The notes beneath the pieces were generated by a model. That model did not search any database. It was given only the letters and a program-made list of their open reading frames with translations, and was not told the DNA's origin. From Bradyrhizobium sp. CSS354 (GTDB lineage: Bacteria; Pseudomonadota; Alphaproteobacteria; Rhizobiales; Xanthobacteraceae): a stretch of 64,000 bases of DNA. The stretch spans positions 116,982-180,981 of the forward strand of contig NZ_JAACFU010000013.1 of assembly GCF_029051725.1 (NCBI RefSeq). Direction: 5' to 3'. Positions 1 to 8,695 of this stretch are shown here, one piece after another. A program made the translations under genes and the position numbers. Numbering within the stretch: the first letter of the stretch is position 1; the number at the start of each line of letters is the position of its first letter.

Positions 1-15
1 ACCGGAGATTTTTAC

Positions 16-795
16 GTGACTCCCATCATGATCGCTGCCCTTGGATTGCTGATGGTCGGCACCGCATTCCTGTCGGGGCTGTTCGGCATGGCGGGAGGGC
101 TGATCCTGATCGGCGTGCTGCTGGCCCTGATGCCGCTGCCGACCGCGATGGTGTTGCATGCGATCACGCAGATGGCCTCGAACGGTTGGCGCGCCTTTCT
201 CTGGCGCGCGCATATCCGCTGGCGGCCGGTCGCGAACTATATGGTCGGCGCGGCTATCGCGCTCGCGGCGTGGTCGCTCACCCGCTATGTGCCGGACAAG
301 TCTGTCGCGCTGCTGCTGCTCGGCATCACCCCGTTCATGGCGCGGCTGCTGCCCGCGAACATCAAGCCGGATCCGGACCGTCTCTGGCAGGGCACCGTCT
401 ACGGCACGATCTGCATGGGTCTCATGCTGATGACCGGCGTGTCGGGGCCGCTGCTCGACACCTTCTTCCTCGGCGGCGATTTCGGCCGGCGCGAGAAGGT
501 GGCGACCAAGGCGATGTGCCAGCTCGTCAGCCATTTCACCAAGCTGATCTATTTCGGCGGCGTGATCGACCAGGCGGCGACGCTCGATCCCGTGCTCGCG
601 GCCGTCGCGATCGCAGCGTCGATGCTCGGCACCACGCTGGCGCGGCGCATCCTCGAAGCCATGACCGACCAGCAATTCGTGGCCTGGTCGATGAAGCTGA
701 TCACCGCCATCGCCTGCTACTACATCGCCTATGGCAGCTGGTTGCTGGTCCGCACGCCCGTGCTGGCAGCCTTCGACAAGGGAGGTTTGCAATGA
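16..795 (+). CDS. TauE/SafE (TSUP) family membrane permease
   Basis: A 259-residue protein made almost wholly of hydrophobic segments. It opens with a glycine-rich pair of helices (SGLFGMAGG around residues 20-28) typical of the TSUP/TauE-SafE anion exporter family, which usually has about 250 residues and 7-8 helices. The family exports sulfite, sulfoacetate or similar organic anions; the substrate here cannot be read from sequence. The GTG start is chosen because GGAG lies about 8 bases upstream and the hydrophobic N-terminus begins there. The stop overlaps the next start by four bases (ATGA), so the two genes are translationally coupled. Upstream context is cut by the window edge. Confidence 0.85.
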   Translation: MTPIMIAALGLLMVGTAFLSGLFGMAGGLILIGVLLALMPLPTAMVLHAITQMASNGWRAFLWRAHIRWRPVANYMVGAAIALAAWSLTRYVPDKSVALLLLGITPFMARLLPANIKPDPDRLWQGTVYGTICMGLMLMTGVSGPLLDTFFLGGDFGRREKVATKAMCQLVSHFTKLIYFGGVIDQAATLDPVLAAVAIAASMLGTTLARRILEAMTDQQFVAWSMKLITAIACYYIAYGSWLLVRTPVLAAFDKGGLQ

Positions 796-1025
796 GCGAG
801 AACGCCGATCCGCTGGTGCTGGACTTCGTCGAATGGGTCGCACGCGAGCCGCGCGCCTATGCCGAGGTGATCGCGACCTGGAAGACCTCGTGCCCGCGCC
901 TCACCATTTGGGAAGACGCCGCCGACCGCGGCTATGTCGCACGCGAGACGCTGCCCGGAATGGGACTGGTGATCGCGGTGACGGAGGACGGCGAGAAGTT
1001 GTTGCGCGCGCACGGGCGCCAATAG
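792..1025 (+). CDS. Small conserved hypothetical protein coupled to the TSUP gene
   Basis: A 77-residue soluble protein starting MSENADPLVLDFVEWV and ending in EDGEKLLRAHGRQ. It has no signal peptide or membrane segment. The TWKTSCPRLTIWEDAADRGYV stretch is compatible with a small winged-helix fold, as is the C-terminal VTEDGEKLL, which resembles the wing of MarR/ArsR-like DNA-binding proteins; this is only a shape argument. Its ATG overlaps the preceding stop (ATGA), so it is co-translated with the permease and may be an accessory or regulatory partner. I do not recognise a named family. Confidence 0.75.
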   Translation: MSENADPLVLDFVEWVAREPRAYAEVIATWKTSCPRLTIWEDAADRGYVARETLPGMGLVIAVTEDGEKLLRAHGRQ

Positions 1026-1067
1026 GCGGACGTCGGAGATCCCCGGTGAGGGCTGAACCGTGAGGGC

Positions 1068-1679
1068 CTAACGCTGCGGCATCACAAGCCGCGGCCGGAT
1101 GATTTCGACCATGCGTTCGGCCGATGTGCCCGGCGGAAAAAATCCGAGATACTTTCCGTCGCGATCCATCAGGTAGATATAGGCGGTGTGGTCGACGGTG
1201 TAGTCGTCGGCATTCTTGCCGTTCGCCACCTTGGCAAAATAGACCTTGTAGGCATCCGCCGCTGTCCCGATTGCGTCAAGGCTGCCGGTCAGGCCGAGCA
1301 GCCGCGGGTGAAACAGCGGCACGTATTCGGCAAGATGCTCGGCTGTGTCGCGTTCGGGGTCGAGTGTGATGAAGACCGGCTGCACGGCGTCGGCATCCGG
1401 ACCGAGCCGCTCGAGCGCCTGTCCGATCGCCATCAGGTCGGTCGGACACACATCAGGGCAGTAGGTGAAGCCGAAATAGACCAGCATCAGCATCCCTCGG
1501 AAATCGCGGTCGGTGCGTGGCTTTCCGGCATGATCGGTGAGCACGAAGGGGCCGCCGACCGGCTCCCTGTTCCACATCAGGATGTCCATCGTCTCCGCGG
1601 CCGAGCGTGCCGCCGCAGCACCCGCGCAGGCTGGCGCGAGCGCCAGCCCCAGGCTGAGCCAGCAGGCAAAGCGCAGCAT
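1068..1679 (-). CDS. SCO1/SenC family copper chaperone
   Basis: A 203-residue protein with an N-terminal signal/anchor (residues 1-20) and a thioredoxin-like SCO domain. The copper-binding CxxxC is visible as YCPDVCPTDL, with the downstream ligand histidine in TVDHTAYIYLMD. The family delivers copper to the CuA centre of cytochrome oxidase or acts as a periplasmic thiol redox protein. The start ATG shares its G-side base with the stop of the upstream gene (TGATG arrangement), so it is coupled to the metallo-hydrolase at 1679-2791. Length is normal for the family. Confidence 0.9.
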   Translation of the reverse strand: MLRFACWLSLGLALAPACAGAAAARSAAETMDILMWNREPVGGPFVLTDHAGKPRTDRDFRGMLMLVYFGFTYCPDVCPTDLMAIGQALERLGPDADAVQPVFITLDPERDTAEHLAEYVPLFHPRLLGLTGSLDAIGTAADAYKVYFAKVANGKNADDYTVDHTAYIYLMDRDGKYLGFFPPGTSAERMVEIIRPRLVMPQR

Positions 1680-2791
1680 CACAGCCCGAAGGTGAGGCGG
1701 CTGCCGGTCGTCGTCACCACCACCCTGTCGGACATCTGGGCGCTCGCCTCCTGCACGAAGTTGAGTCCGCTGCAATGCATGGGCACGACGACATCGGGGT
1801 TGAGCGCCTTGATCTCGCCGACGACCTGCATGAGATAGTCCTTCGGCGCCGGCCCGAGATGGAAGCCGCCGACGATGGCGTGCACCTTCTGGATGCCGGA
1901 GACCTCCTGCGCCTGCTTCACCGAATTGACGATGCCGAGATGGCCGCAGGACGAGATGACGACGAGGCCCAAATCCTTGACGTTGAAGCAGGTCGCGTGC
2001 TCGTGGATGTGTTCGTCTGCGACGATCTTGCCGTCCATCTCGGCCGGCAGATAGTGCCCTACGCTGCAGCCAAGACCGTCCTTGATGCCGAATTCGACCA
2101 GGGTGTTCGGCAGCACGCGCTCCGAACTGCGGCGGGTGATCTTGCCCGTCGTGAAAGCGTGGCCGGCGATCACCGTCGGCGTCTCGCACAGGACGGTCGT
2201 CACCTTCTGCGCCGCGAGCTGGCGGCGGTCCAGCGTTCCGAAATCAGAAAACTGGCCCTGTGTGGGGGTCGGGTTGACGCGGTGGCAGAAATTGTCCTCG
2301 CCGCCAGCATAGAGCCTCACCTCGGCGGGAAGCTTGTCACGGAATTTGTCGAGGAAGCCGCTGAGGCCACCGAAATGATCGTAATGGCCGTGGCTGACGA
2401 TGAGCGCGTCGAGCTTGCTGGGGTCGACCCCGATCAGTGCCATGTTGTTGAGCAACACTTCCGGCGTATAGCCGTAATCCAGCATCAGTGTGCGCTGGTT
2501 GCCGCCGCCCTGCGACTCCAGCCACAGCGACAGGCCCCATTCATTATGCAGCGATTTGCGGAAGTCGGCCGATCGCGCCGCGGGCGCAACGGCGACGCCG
2601 TTGATCTTCTTGGGACGGAAGAACAGGTCGTAGCTGGAATCGACCAGCACCTGGATCGACAGCTTGTCGACCGTCGGCACCTCGATCGGCGCCGCGCTCG
2701 CGATCTCGACACAAGTGAAAGTGTTTGTTGCGGCCGCGCCGGCCAGTGCTGCCGCGCTCAGCAGGAAGTCACGTCGTGCAATACTGCTCAT
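1679..2791 (-). CDS. Tat-exported MBL-fold metallo-hydrolase
   Basis: A 370-residue protein whose N-terminus (SIARRDFLLSAAALAGAA) is a twin-arginine signal followed by an Ala-rich cleavage region. The metallo-beta-lactamase core motif SHGHYDHFGG lies near residue 132, with later metal-ligand histidines in SSCGHLGI, GGFHLGP and PMHCSG. The arrangement resembles the 7,8-dihydropterin-6-yl-methyl-4-aminobenzene-5'-phosphate synthase-like branch of the superfamily. The reaction is not predictable. First gene of a two-gene minus-strand operon with the SCO chaperone; both products would act in the periplasm. Confidence 0.85.
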   Translation of the reverse strand: MSSIARRDFLLSAAALAGAAATNTFTCVEIASAAPIEVPTVDKLSIQVLVDSSYDLFFRPKKINGVAVAPAARSADFRKSLHNEWGLSLWLESQGGGNQRTLMLDYGYTPEVLLNNMALIGVDPSKLDALIVSHGHYDHFGGLSGFLDKFRDKLPAEVRLYAGGEDNFCHRVNPTPTQGQFSDFGTLDRRQLAAQKVTTVLCETPTVIAGHAFTTGKITRRSSERVLPNTLVEFGIKDGLGCSVGHYLPAEMDGKIVADEHIHEHATCFNVKDLGLVVISSCGHLGIVNSVKQAQEVSGIQKVHAIVGGFHLGPAPKDYLMQVVGEIKALNPDVVVPMHCSGLNFVQEASAQMSDRVVVTTTGSRLTFGL

Positions 2792-3094
2792 CAGAAACCC
2801 CTCGCCAATATCATGATCCTCGAAATGGCCTGAGCTTAGGTCCGATATGCGGCAGGCACAACGTGCGAGGCCGGGGGTGCTGCGGAGAATTTTACGTCAT
2901 GCGGCGTGAGGCCGGTCCGATTGACAGGCGTGCGGGATGGTGAACTTCGTGCAAGTGCATCGTCGGTGGTGCGGTCGAGCTATCTCCACATCGTCGTTGC
3001 GGGCGCTGGCGAGGCAATCCAGAATGCCGCCGCGGCGGCAGTCCTGGATTGCTTCGCTTCGCTCGCAATGACGGAATACCAGGAGACCCCTTTC
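2792..3094. other. Intergenic region holding divergent promoters and one interspersed repeat
   Basis: About 300 bases between the divergent MBL-fold gene and the GST gene. The half next to the GST is occupied by an interspersed repeat (see 2992-3073). The remaining 200 bases carry no convincing reading frame; promoters for both genes must lie here but I cannot place boxes with confidence. Confidence 0.6.
2992..3073. repeat. Interspersed palindromic repeat, GCAATCCAG/CTGGATTGC family, copy 1
   Basis: The arms read ...CGAGGCAATCCAG and CTGGATTGCTTCGC..GCTCGCAATGACGG, separated by a GC-rich loop. Two more copies of the same family lie at 16208-16322 and 58231-58310. The elements are intergenic and can fold into a long hairpin. 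They resemble the REP/MITE-like repeats common in Bradyrhizobium and Rhodopseudomonas. The end of this copy lies directly before the GST ribosome binding site. Confidence 0.75.
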
Positions 3095-3790
3095 ATGTCG
3101 CTCAAACTGTTCGAACTCGTCGGCACCGATGCCTCGCGACCGTTCAGCCCGTTCTGCTGGCGCACGCGGATGGCGCTGGCGCACAAGGGCCTTTCGGCGG
3201 AAACGCTGCCCTGGCGCTTCACCGAGAAGAGCGCGATCGCGCCGCACGGCTCGGAGAAGGTTCCGGTGCTGCTGCATCACGACCAGCCGGTGGTCGTTTC
3301 CTGGGCGATCGCGACCTATCTCGAGGACAAGTTTGCGGACCGCCCATCGCTGTTCGGCGGCGAGGGCGGCCGCGCCATGGCGCGCATGCTCAATGCCTGG
3401 GGCGACATCGCCATCGTCGGTGGCATCTTTCCGCTGATCATCGCCGACATTCTGAAGAATCTGGACGCGGTCGACGCCGCCTATTTCCGCCAGTCGCGCG
3501 AGGCGCGTTTCGGCAAGAGTCTGGAAGAGGTGATGTCGGGCCGCGACGCCGGCGTGGTCGCCTTCCGCAAATCGCTGGAGCCGATGCGGCAGGCCCTGAA
3601 GAAGCAGCCCTTCATCGGCGCCGCCGCACCGAACTATGCCGACTACATCGTGTTCGGTGGTTTTCAGTGGGCCCGCGTGACGAGCCCGTTCAAGCTGCTG
3701 GAAGCGGACGACCCGGTCTACGCCTGGCGCGAAAAGCTGCTCGATGCGTTCGACGGAATGGCGCGGAAATCACCGGGGCATGCGGTGTAG
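3095..3790 (+). CDS. Glutathione S-transferase family protein
   Basis: A 231-residue protein with an N-terminal thioredoxin-like domain (SRPFSPFCWRTRMAL near residues 12-26, then VPVLLHHDQPVVVSWAIATYLEDKF) followed by an all-helical C-terminal domain. VPVLL and the SWAIATYLE helix are the classic cis-Pro and glutathione-binding parts of GSTs. The ATG at 3095 is chosen because AGGAG lies 9-10 bases upstream; earlier in-frame codons fall in an interspersed repeat. The substrate is unknown, and it stands alone rather than in an operon. Confidence 0.88.
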   Translation: MSLKLFELVGTDASRPFSPFCWRTRMALAHKGLSAETLPWRFTEKSAIAPHGSEKVPVLLHHDQPVVVSWAIATYLEDKFADRPSLFGGEGGRAMARMLNAWGDIAIVGGIFPLIIADILKNLDAVDAAYFRQSREARFGKSLEEVMSGRDAGVVAFRKSLEPMRQALKKQPFIGAAAPNYADYIVFGGFQWARVTSPFKLLEADDPVYAWREKLLDAFDGMARKSPGHAV

Positions 3791-3807
3791 TTGTCGCGGC
3801 CGGCTCT

Positions 3808-3946
3808 CCCCGGCGTCGTCCTGGCGAAAGCCAGGACCCATACCGCGGAATCTATCGATTGCGTTCGGTAGACGTCCCGAACGACCAGTCTTCGCCAAAC
3901 AACTCCCTGGGGTAATGGGTCCTGGCTTTCGCCAGGCCGACGCGGA
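3808..3946. repeat. MITE-like element with 22-bp terminal inverted repeats, copy 1
   Basis: Arms at 3820-3841 and 3915-3936 are perfect inverted complements of each other and each contains its own small palindrome (CCTGGCGAAAGCCAGG). The interior contains ACCCATACCGCG..ATCTATCG and TCTTCGCCAAA. A diverged copy with the same order of segments lies at 20849-20995, so this is a mobile or formerly mobile non-coding element rather than a plain terminator. It lies between convergent genes and carries no reading frame. Confidence 0.8.
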
Positions 3947-3949
3947 GGA

Positions 3950-4162
3950 TTACGCTTGTGCTCCATCCGGGCTACGCATCGCCGCCGCCTCGCGCAAGCA
4001 TTCCCGGCACAAGCAATCCTCGCCTTTGACCGGCATCGGCAGCCGCGCCGGTTCTTCCGCGCACCAGCACGTATCTGAGAGGTCGCAGCCGAACTCGGCG
4101 CCGCAGCGGGAGCAGGCGAGGCGGCGCGGTTCCTGCACCGGAAGTTCTTGCGGATTTGTCAT
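3950..4162 (-). CDS. Cysteine-rich CWC family protein
   Basis: A 70-residue protein with seven cysteines arranged as CSRCG, CDLSDTCWC and CLCREC. The CWC tripeptide (TCWCAEEP) matches the small Cysteine-rich CWC family; the pattern suggests two zinc knuckles. No signal peptide is present. The ATG at 4160-4162 gives a compact protein with the first CxxC at residues 17-20. Function in the family is not established. It faces away from the DUF1800 gene at 4277. Confidence 0.8.
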   Translation of the reverse strand: MTNPQELPVQEPRRLACSRCGAEFGCDLSDTCWCAEEPARLPMPVKGEDCLCRECLREAAAMRSPDGAQA

Positions 4163-4276
4163 GATTTGCGCAAAAGCCGTGCTGTCATTTTCATGTCGGG
4201 TTCATCTCCCGCTGCGGTATATTATGCCTCGCGCACGTATCAGGAAAGCGGTTGGCAACGCGCGAAGGACACATGG

Positions 4277-5863
4277 ATGGCCCGCGATTCGCAAGCCGCG
4301 CTCGTCGCGCTCAACCGTTTCGGCTTCGGTGCCCGCGGCGGCGCATCCGGCGATCTCATCAACGCGGCCTCCGATCCTCGCGGCTTCGTGGCGGAACTCG
4401 CCCGCCCCAACGCTGTGCTGCTAGAGGCGCCGGGCCTGCAATCCACGCCGCAGCTCGGGCAGTCCGTGTTCGCCTATCAGGATCAGGTCAAGCAGGCGCG
4501 CGAGGCCGCCGCCAAAGCCGGCGCGCCGACCGAAGCACTGCCGCAAGCACCGGCCGATCAGAAGCCCGGACCGCGCCGCAATCTCTCGCTGAACGCCGCG
4601 GCAACCGAGATCGCGGGCCAGATGGCCGAGGCCAAGCCGACCGATAATAAGCCTGCTGACAACAAGCCGGCGGACAATATGGCGAAGCCGGACACCATGC
4701 AGCCCAACGCGGCCGCGCCGACTGCCGCAAAACCCGCCCCGCAGCCGCTCAATGTCATCCAAAAAACCTTTCGCGCCGAGGCGTTGGCGCGGTTGCAGCG
4801 CGCGACCCTGGTCGAGTGCGGCTTCACCGAACGTCTGGTCGTGTTCTGGTCCAACCATTTCTGCATCTCCGCCAGCAAGGGCGAGCTGGCGCGGATATGG
4901 GCCGGCGCGTTCGAGCGTGAGGCGATCAGGCCGCACGTGCTCGGGCGCTTCGCCGACATGCTGAAAGCGGTGGAGCAGCATCCGGCGATGCTGTTCTTCC
5001 TCGACAACCAGCAATCGCTCGGACCGGACTCGCGCGCCGGCCAGAACCGCAAACGCGGGCTGAACGAAAATCTCGCGCGCGAGATCATGGAGCTGCATAC
5101 GCTCGGCGTCGGTGGCGGCTACACGCAGGACGACGTCACCGCGCTCGCGCGCATCATCACCGGCTGGACCTTTGCCGGCCGGCAGGGACAGCTGGGGGCG
5201 CCCGGTTCGTTCGTGTTCAACGTCAATGCGCACCAGCCCGGGCCGCAAATGCTGCTCGGCAAGACCTACGAGCCGACCGGCCTTGCGCAAGGCGAAGCCG
5301 CCCTCGCTGACATCGCACGCCATCCCTCGACCGCGAACTTCATCGCCACCAAATTCGTTCGACATTTCGTCGCCGACGATCCGCCGCCGGCGCTGGTGGC
5401 GCGATTGCGCGATGTCTTCATCAAGACCGACGGCGATCTCAAGGCACTCGCAACGGCACTGGTTGATTCCGACGAGGCGTGGCAGGCGCCGCTGACCAAG
5501 ATGCGGAGCCCCTATGATTTCCTGGTCGCGAGCGGCCGGCTGCTCGCGCGCGTGCCGGAGGATCCCGGCGCCTATCTCAACAATCTCAATCTGCTGGGCC
5601 AGCCGTTGTGGTCACCGTCCGGCCCCAACGGTTTCGCCGATACCAGCGCCGCCTGGGCTGCGCCCGAAGGCATCAAGCTCCGGCTCGACATTGCCGCGCA
5701 AATGGGCGCGCGGCTCGGGCCCAACATCGACCCGCTCGACCTGCTGGAATTTGCCGCAGCAGATGCGGCCTCGATCGAAACACGGCGCACCATCGAGCGC
5801 GCGGAGTCGCGGCAGCAAGCATTGGCGCTGCTGTTGATGTCGCCGGAAATGCAGAGGAGATGA
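4277..5863 (+). CDS. DUF1800 domain protein
   Basis: A 528-residue protein with the DUF1800 hallmarks: LNRFGFGARGG at the N-terminus, FWSNHFCIS in the middle, NENLAREIMELHTLGV and the GWTF / KFVRHFVAD segments later. Residues about 120-165 form a low-complexity linker with a repeated (P)(A/T)DNKPADN unit. The ATG at 4277 is preferred because AAGGA lies 8 bases upstream. DUF1800 proteins occur with DUF1501 proteins, as here: the next start overlaps or abuts this stop. The biochemical role is unknown; secretion with its partner is a family-level inference. Confidence 0.9.
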   Translation: MARDSQAALVALNRFGFGARGGASGDLINAASDPRGFVAELARPNAVLLEAPGLQSTPQLGQSVFAYQDQVKQAREAAAKAGAPTEALPQAPADQKPGPRRNLSLNAAATEIAGQMAEAKPTDNKPADNKPADNMAKPDTMQPNAAAPTAAKPAPQPLNVIQKTFRAEALARLQRATLVECGFTERLVVFWSNHFCISASKGELARIWAGAFEREAIRPHVLGRFADMLKAVEQHPAMLFFLDNQQSLGPDSRAGQNRKRGLNENLAREIMELHTLGVGGGYTQDDVTALARIITGWTFAGRQGQLGAPGSFVFNVNAHQPGPQMLLGKTYEPTGLAQGEAALADIARHPSTANFIATKFVRHFVADDPPPALVARLRDVFIKTDGDLKALATALVDSDEAWQAPLTKMRSPYDFLVASGRLLARVPEDPGAYLNNLNLLGQPLWSPSGPNGFADTSAAWAAPEGIKLRLDIAAQMGARLGPNIDPLDLLEFAAADAASIETRRTIERAESRQQALALLLMSPEMQRR

Positions 5864-5865
5864 CG

Positions 5866-7083
5866 ATGATCGACTGCGTCGAGAACCGGCTCCTCACCTC
5901 GCGCCGCGGCCTCCTGCTCGGCGGCGCGTCCTTCGCGGCCTGGGCTTATTTGCCGAAATTCGCACGCGCGGCGGACGGTCGCGATCCCCGGCTGATCGTG
6001 GTGATCCTGCGCGGCGCGCTCGATGGTCTCTCGACCGTCGCGCCGGTCGGCGATCCCGATTATGCCGGCCTGCACGGGTCGATCGCGCTGACGGCGGACG
6101 GCGCCCATCCCGCCATCATGCTCGATGCTTTCTTTGCGCTGCATCCGTCGATGCCTGAGTTCGGACGCATGTATCGCGACAAGCATGCCGCGGTGATCCA
6201 CGCGGTGGCGACGCCTTATCGCGACCGTTCGCATTTCGACGGCCAGGACGTGCTCGAAAGCGGCTATGCCGGCCCCGGTCGCGTGCAATCCGGCTGGCTC
6301 AACCGCGCGCTGGAGTCGCTGCCGCGTGGCGAGCGGGTGTCGAGTGCCCTTGCCGTCGGCCCGACCACGCCGCTGGTGCTGCGCGGCAATGCGCCGACCG
6401 TCGGCTGGGCCCCGGTGGCGCTGCCGCAAGCCGATGACGATACGGCGATGCGTCTGGTCGAGCTCTACCGTCATCGCGATCCCGCGCTGGCAGCCGTGCT
6501 GTCGCAGGGCCTTCAGCTGGAGAAGGCCGCGGGCGGCGACGACATGAAGCCGAAGCCGGGCAATGCGGTCGCGCAGATGCGGCAGGTCGCGCGCGGCGCC
6601 GCAAAACTGATGGCCTCCGACGACGGCCCGCGCATCGCGGCGCTCGCGTTCGACGGCTGGGACACGCACGCCAATGAAGGCGGGCCGGTCGGCCGTCTCG
6701 CCTTCCTGCTCGGCGGGCTCGACGGCGCGCTCGCCGAATTCGAAAGCGGCCTCGGCGAACGCTGGCGCGACACCGTCGTGGTGGTCGCCACCGAGTTCGG
6801 CCGCACCGCCCGCATCAACGGCACCGACGGCACCGATCACGGCACGGGAACAATCGCGCTGCTCGCCGGCGGCGCGGTGAAGGGCGGCCGCGTCATCGCC
6901 GACTGGCCCGGCCTCAAGCCCGTCAACCTCTTCGAGGCCCGCGATCTCAAGCCCACCACCGATCTGCGCTCCGTGATCAAGGGCGTGCTGCAGGGCCAGT
7001 TCGGCCTGTCGGATCGCATACTGGCCGAGACAGTGTTTCCGGATAGCGCGGGCGCAAGGCCGATGAAGGGGCTGGTTACTTAA
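5866..7083 (+). CDS. DUF1501 family Tat-exported protein
   Basis: A 405-residue protein beginning with a twin-arginine signal (SRRGLLLGGASFAAWAY, residues 12-28). It shows the DUF1501 (sulfatase/alkaline-phosphatase-like fold) motifs LIVVILRGALDGLS, AVATPYRDRSHFDGQD, FDGWDTHANEG and TEFGRTARINGTDGTDHGTG, whose Asp/His residues would bind metal. ATG 5866 is chosen because GAGGAG lies 7 bases upstream; ATG 5860, which overlaps the DUF1800 stop, is the alternative. The gene forms a two-gene operon with DUF1800, an association repeated across many proteobacteria. Confidence 0.9.
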   Translation: MIDCVENRLLTSRRGLLLGGASFAAWAYLPKFARAADGRDPRLIVVILRGALDGLSTVAPVGDPDYAGLHGSIALTADGAHPAIMLDAFFALHPSMPEFGRMYRDKHAAVIHAVATPYRDRSHFDGQDVLESGYAGPGRVQSGWLNRALESLPRGERVSSALAVGPTTPLVLRGNAPTVGWAPVALPQADDDTAMRLVELYRHRDPALAAVLSQGLQLEKAAGGDDMKPKPGNAVAQMRQVARGAAKLMASDDGPRIAALAFDGWDTHANEGGPVGRLAFLLGGLDGALAEFESGLGERWRDTVVVVATEFGRTARINGTDGTDHGTGTIALLAGGAVKGGRVIADWPGLKPVNLFEARDLKPTTDLRSVIKGVLQGQFGLSDRILAETVFPDSAGARPMKGLVT

Positions 7084-7085
7084 CC

Positions 7086-7130
7086 TGCGATTCCGGGGCC
7101 CGCGCCTTGCGGCGCGTCCCGGAATGACGA
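7086..7130. repeat. Short intergenic inverted repeat
   Basis: The sequence contains ATTCCGGGGCCCGCGCC and GGCGCGTCCCGGAATGACGA, an imperfect inverted repeat immediately after the DUF1501 stop. It is similar in style to the other GC-rich intergenic palindromes of the window, and it may also act as a transcription end. Confidence 0.5.
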
Positions 7131-7162
7131 CATGATCGGCCGAACATCAGGAGATCATCCCC

Positions 7163-7486
7163 ATGTACATCGCCATGAACCGCTTTCGCGTCGCCAAGGG
7201 CTCCGAGGCCGCCTTCGAGCAGGTCTGGCTTTCGCGCGACACCCATTTGGACAAGGTGCCGGGCTTCGTCGAGTTTCATCTGCTGCGCGGCCCCGAGCTC
7301 GAGGACCACACGCTGTACGCCTCGCACACGATCTGGGCCAACCGCGCCGCGTTCGAGGCCTGGACCAAATCGGATGCTTTTCGTGCCGCGCATGCGCGGG
7401 CCGGCGACACCAAGCCGACCTATCTCGGCCATCCCCAGTTCGAGGGCTTCGAGGTGATGCAGACGGTGGGGCGCGGCGCCAAGTAG
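7163..7486 (+). CDS. IsdG-type haem-degrading monooxygenase (HmuD/HmuQ-like)
   Basis: A 107-residue antibiotic-biosynthesis-monooxygenase (ABM) fold protein. It aligns by eye with staphylococcal IsdG along its whole length: NRFRVAKGSE for ENRLTLTKG, and AFEAWTKSDAFRAAH for AFTDWLKSDVFKAAH. The catalytic triad is intact as N6, W67 and H77. Such enzymes open haem to release iron; Bradyrhizobium is known to carry HmuQ and HmuD of this family. Here the gene stands alone, not in a haem-uptake cluster, which favours an HmuD-like assignment without proving it. A ribosome site (AGGAG) lies just upstream. Confidence 0.8.
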   Translation: MYIAMNRFRVAKGSEAAFEQVWLSRDTHLDKVPGFVEFHLLRGPELEDHTLYASHTIWANRAAFEAWTKSDAFRAAHARAGDTKPTYLGHPQFEGFEVMQTVGRGAK

Positions 7487-7505
7487 CGCGCCACGCCCCA
7501 AAAGA

Positions 7506-8447
7506 TCAGCCCAGCGTGATCTTGTCGATCTCGGCGAGATCATCCGCTCCGAGCTTCCACGCAATCGCCTTCACGTTCTCCTCGACCTGCTCGACGCGGG
7601 TGGCGCCGGCGATCACGCTCGATACTTGCGGGCGCGCGGCGAGCCAGGAAAAGGCGAGCTCAAGCATGCTGTGCCCGCGGGCTTTCGTGAATGCCGCGAG
7701 CTTGTCGACGATGTCCTCGTTTCGCGGGGTGACGTAGCGGTCGCGTAACGCCGGTACCTTGCCGAAGCGCGTATCGCTCGGGGCGGCCGCGCCGCGCTGG
7801 TACTTGCCGGTGAGGAGCCCGCTTGCGAGCGGGAAGAACGGCAGGAGGCCGAGCTTGTACTCCTGTGCGGCCGGCAGCAGGTCCTTTTCGATGTCGCGCA
7901 CCAGCAGGCTGTATTCGTCCTGGCAGGAGACGAAGCGGCTGACATTCATCGCACGCGCCGTGAATTCGGCCTCCGCCACGCGCCAGGCCGGGAAATTGGA
8001 ATTGCCGATGTAGCGCACCTTGCCCTGACGGACGAGATCGTCGAGCGCGCGCAGCGTCTCCTCCATCGGCGTCAGCGGGTCGTAATCGTGCTGCTGATAG
8101 AGATCGATGTAGTCCGTCTTGAGCCGCGTCAGGCTCGCCTCGACTGCGTTCATGATGTAGCGGCGCGAAGCGCCCTGTTTGGTTCCGTCGGTCGCCATCG
8201 GCTTGGAAAACTTGGTGGCGAGCACGATGTCCTTGCGGCGGTCGCCCAGCACGGTGCCCAGCACCGATTCCGAACCGCCCATGCCGGCATAGATGTCGGC
8301 GGTGTCGAACAGCGTGACGCCGAGGTCGAGCGCGCGATGGATTACCTTGCGCGAGGTCTCCAAATCCGTGCGCTGGCCGAAATTGTTGCAGCCGAGGCCG
8401 ACCGCAGACACGCGCAGGCCGGAGGCGCCGAGATTACGAATTTCCAT
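7506..8447 (-). CDS. Aldo/keto reductase
   Basis: A 313-residue protein with the full AKR barrel. The catalytic tetrad is visible: D48 and Y53 in FDTADIYAGMGGSE, K79 in LATKFSKP, and the histidine in LYQQHDYDPLTP. The NADPH-binding end has SSVIAGATRVEQVEENV near the C-terminus. The start at 8447 (MEIRNLGASGLRVSAVGLG) matches the usual AKR N-terminus; in-frame upstream codons encode Arg-rich sequence unlike the family. The substrate is unknown. The gene is convergent with the haem monooxygenase. Confidence 0.9.
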   Translation of the reverse strand: MEIRNLGASGLRVSAVGLGCNNFGQRTDLETSRKVIHRALDLGVTLFDTADIYAGMGGSESVLGTVLGDRRKDIVLATKFSKPMATDGTKQGASRRYIMNAVEASLTRLKTDYIDLYQQHDYDPLTPMEETLRALDDLVRQGKVRYIGNSNFPAWRVAEAEFTARAMNVSRFVSCQDEYSLLVRDIEKDLLPAAQEYKLGLLPFFPLASGLLTGKYQRGAAAPSDTRFGKVPALRDRYVTPRNEDIVDKLAAFTKARGHSMLELAFSWLAARPQVSSVIAGATRVEQVEENVKAIAWKLGADDLAEIDKITLG

Positions 8448-8695
8448 GGGAGGTCCCTGTCGGAGATGGCAGGGGCGTATTGTGACGGCGGTGCGCCGCC
8501 GCAGCAAGCGGCGCGCCGCGCTGCTGCCATGCTGACAAGGAGCTGCCGACAAGGAATTGCCGACAAAAAAATGCGGCCCCTGTCAGACGCGGCGACTGAC
8601 GGGGACCGCTTTGGGGCGCTTGATCGGTGACGGGGGGCTGACCAGACGCAGCTGCAGCCTAGTCCCGCTATGTTACGCGCGGGTGACAGGCAGAG

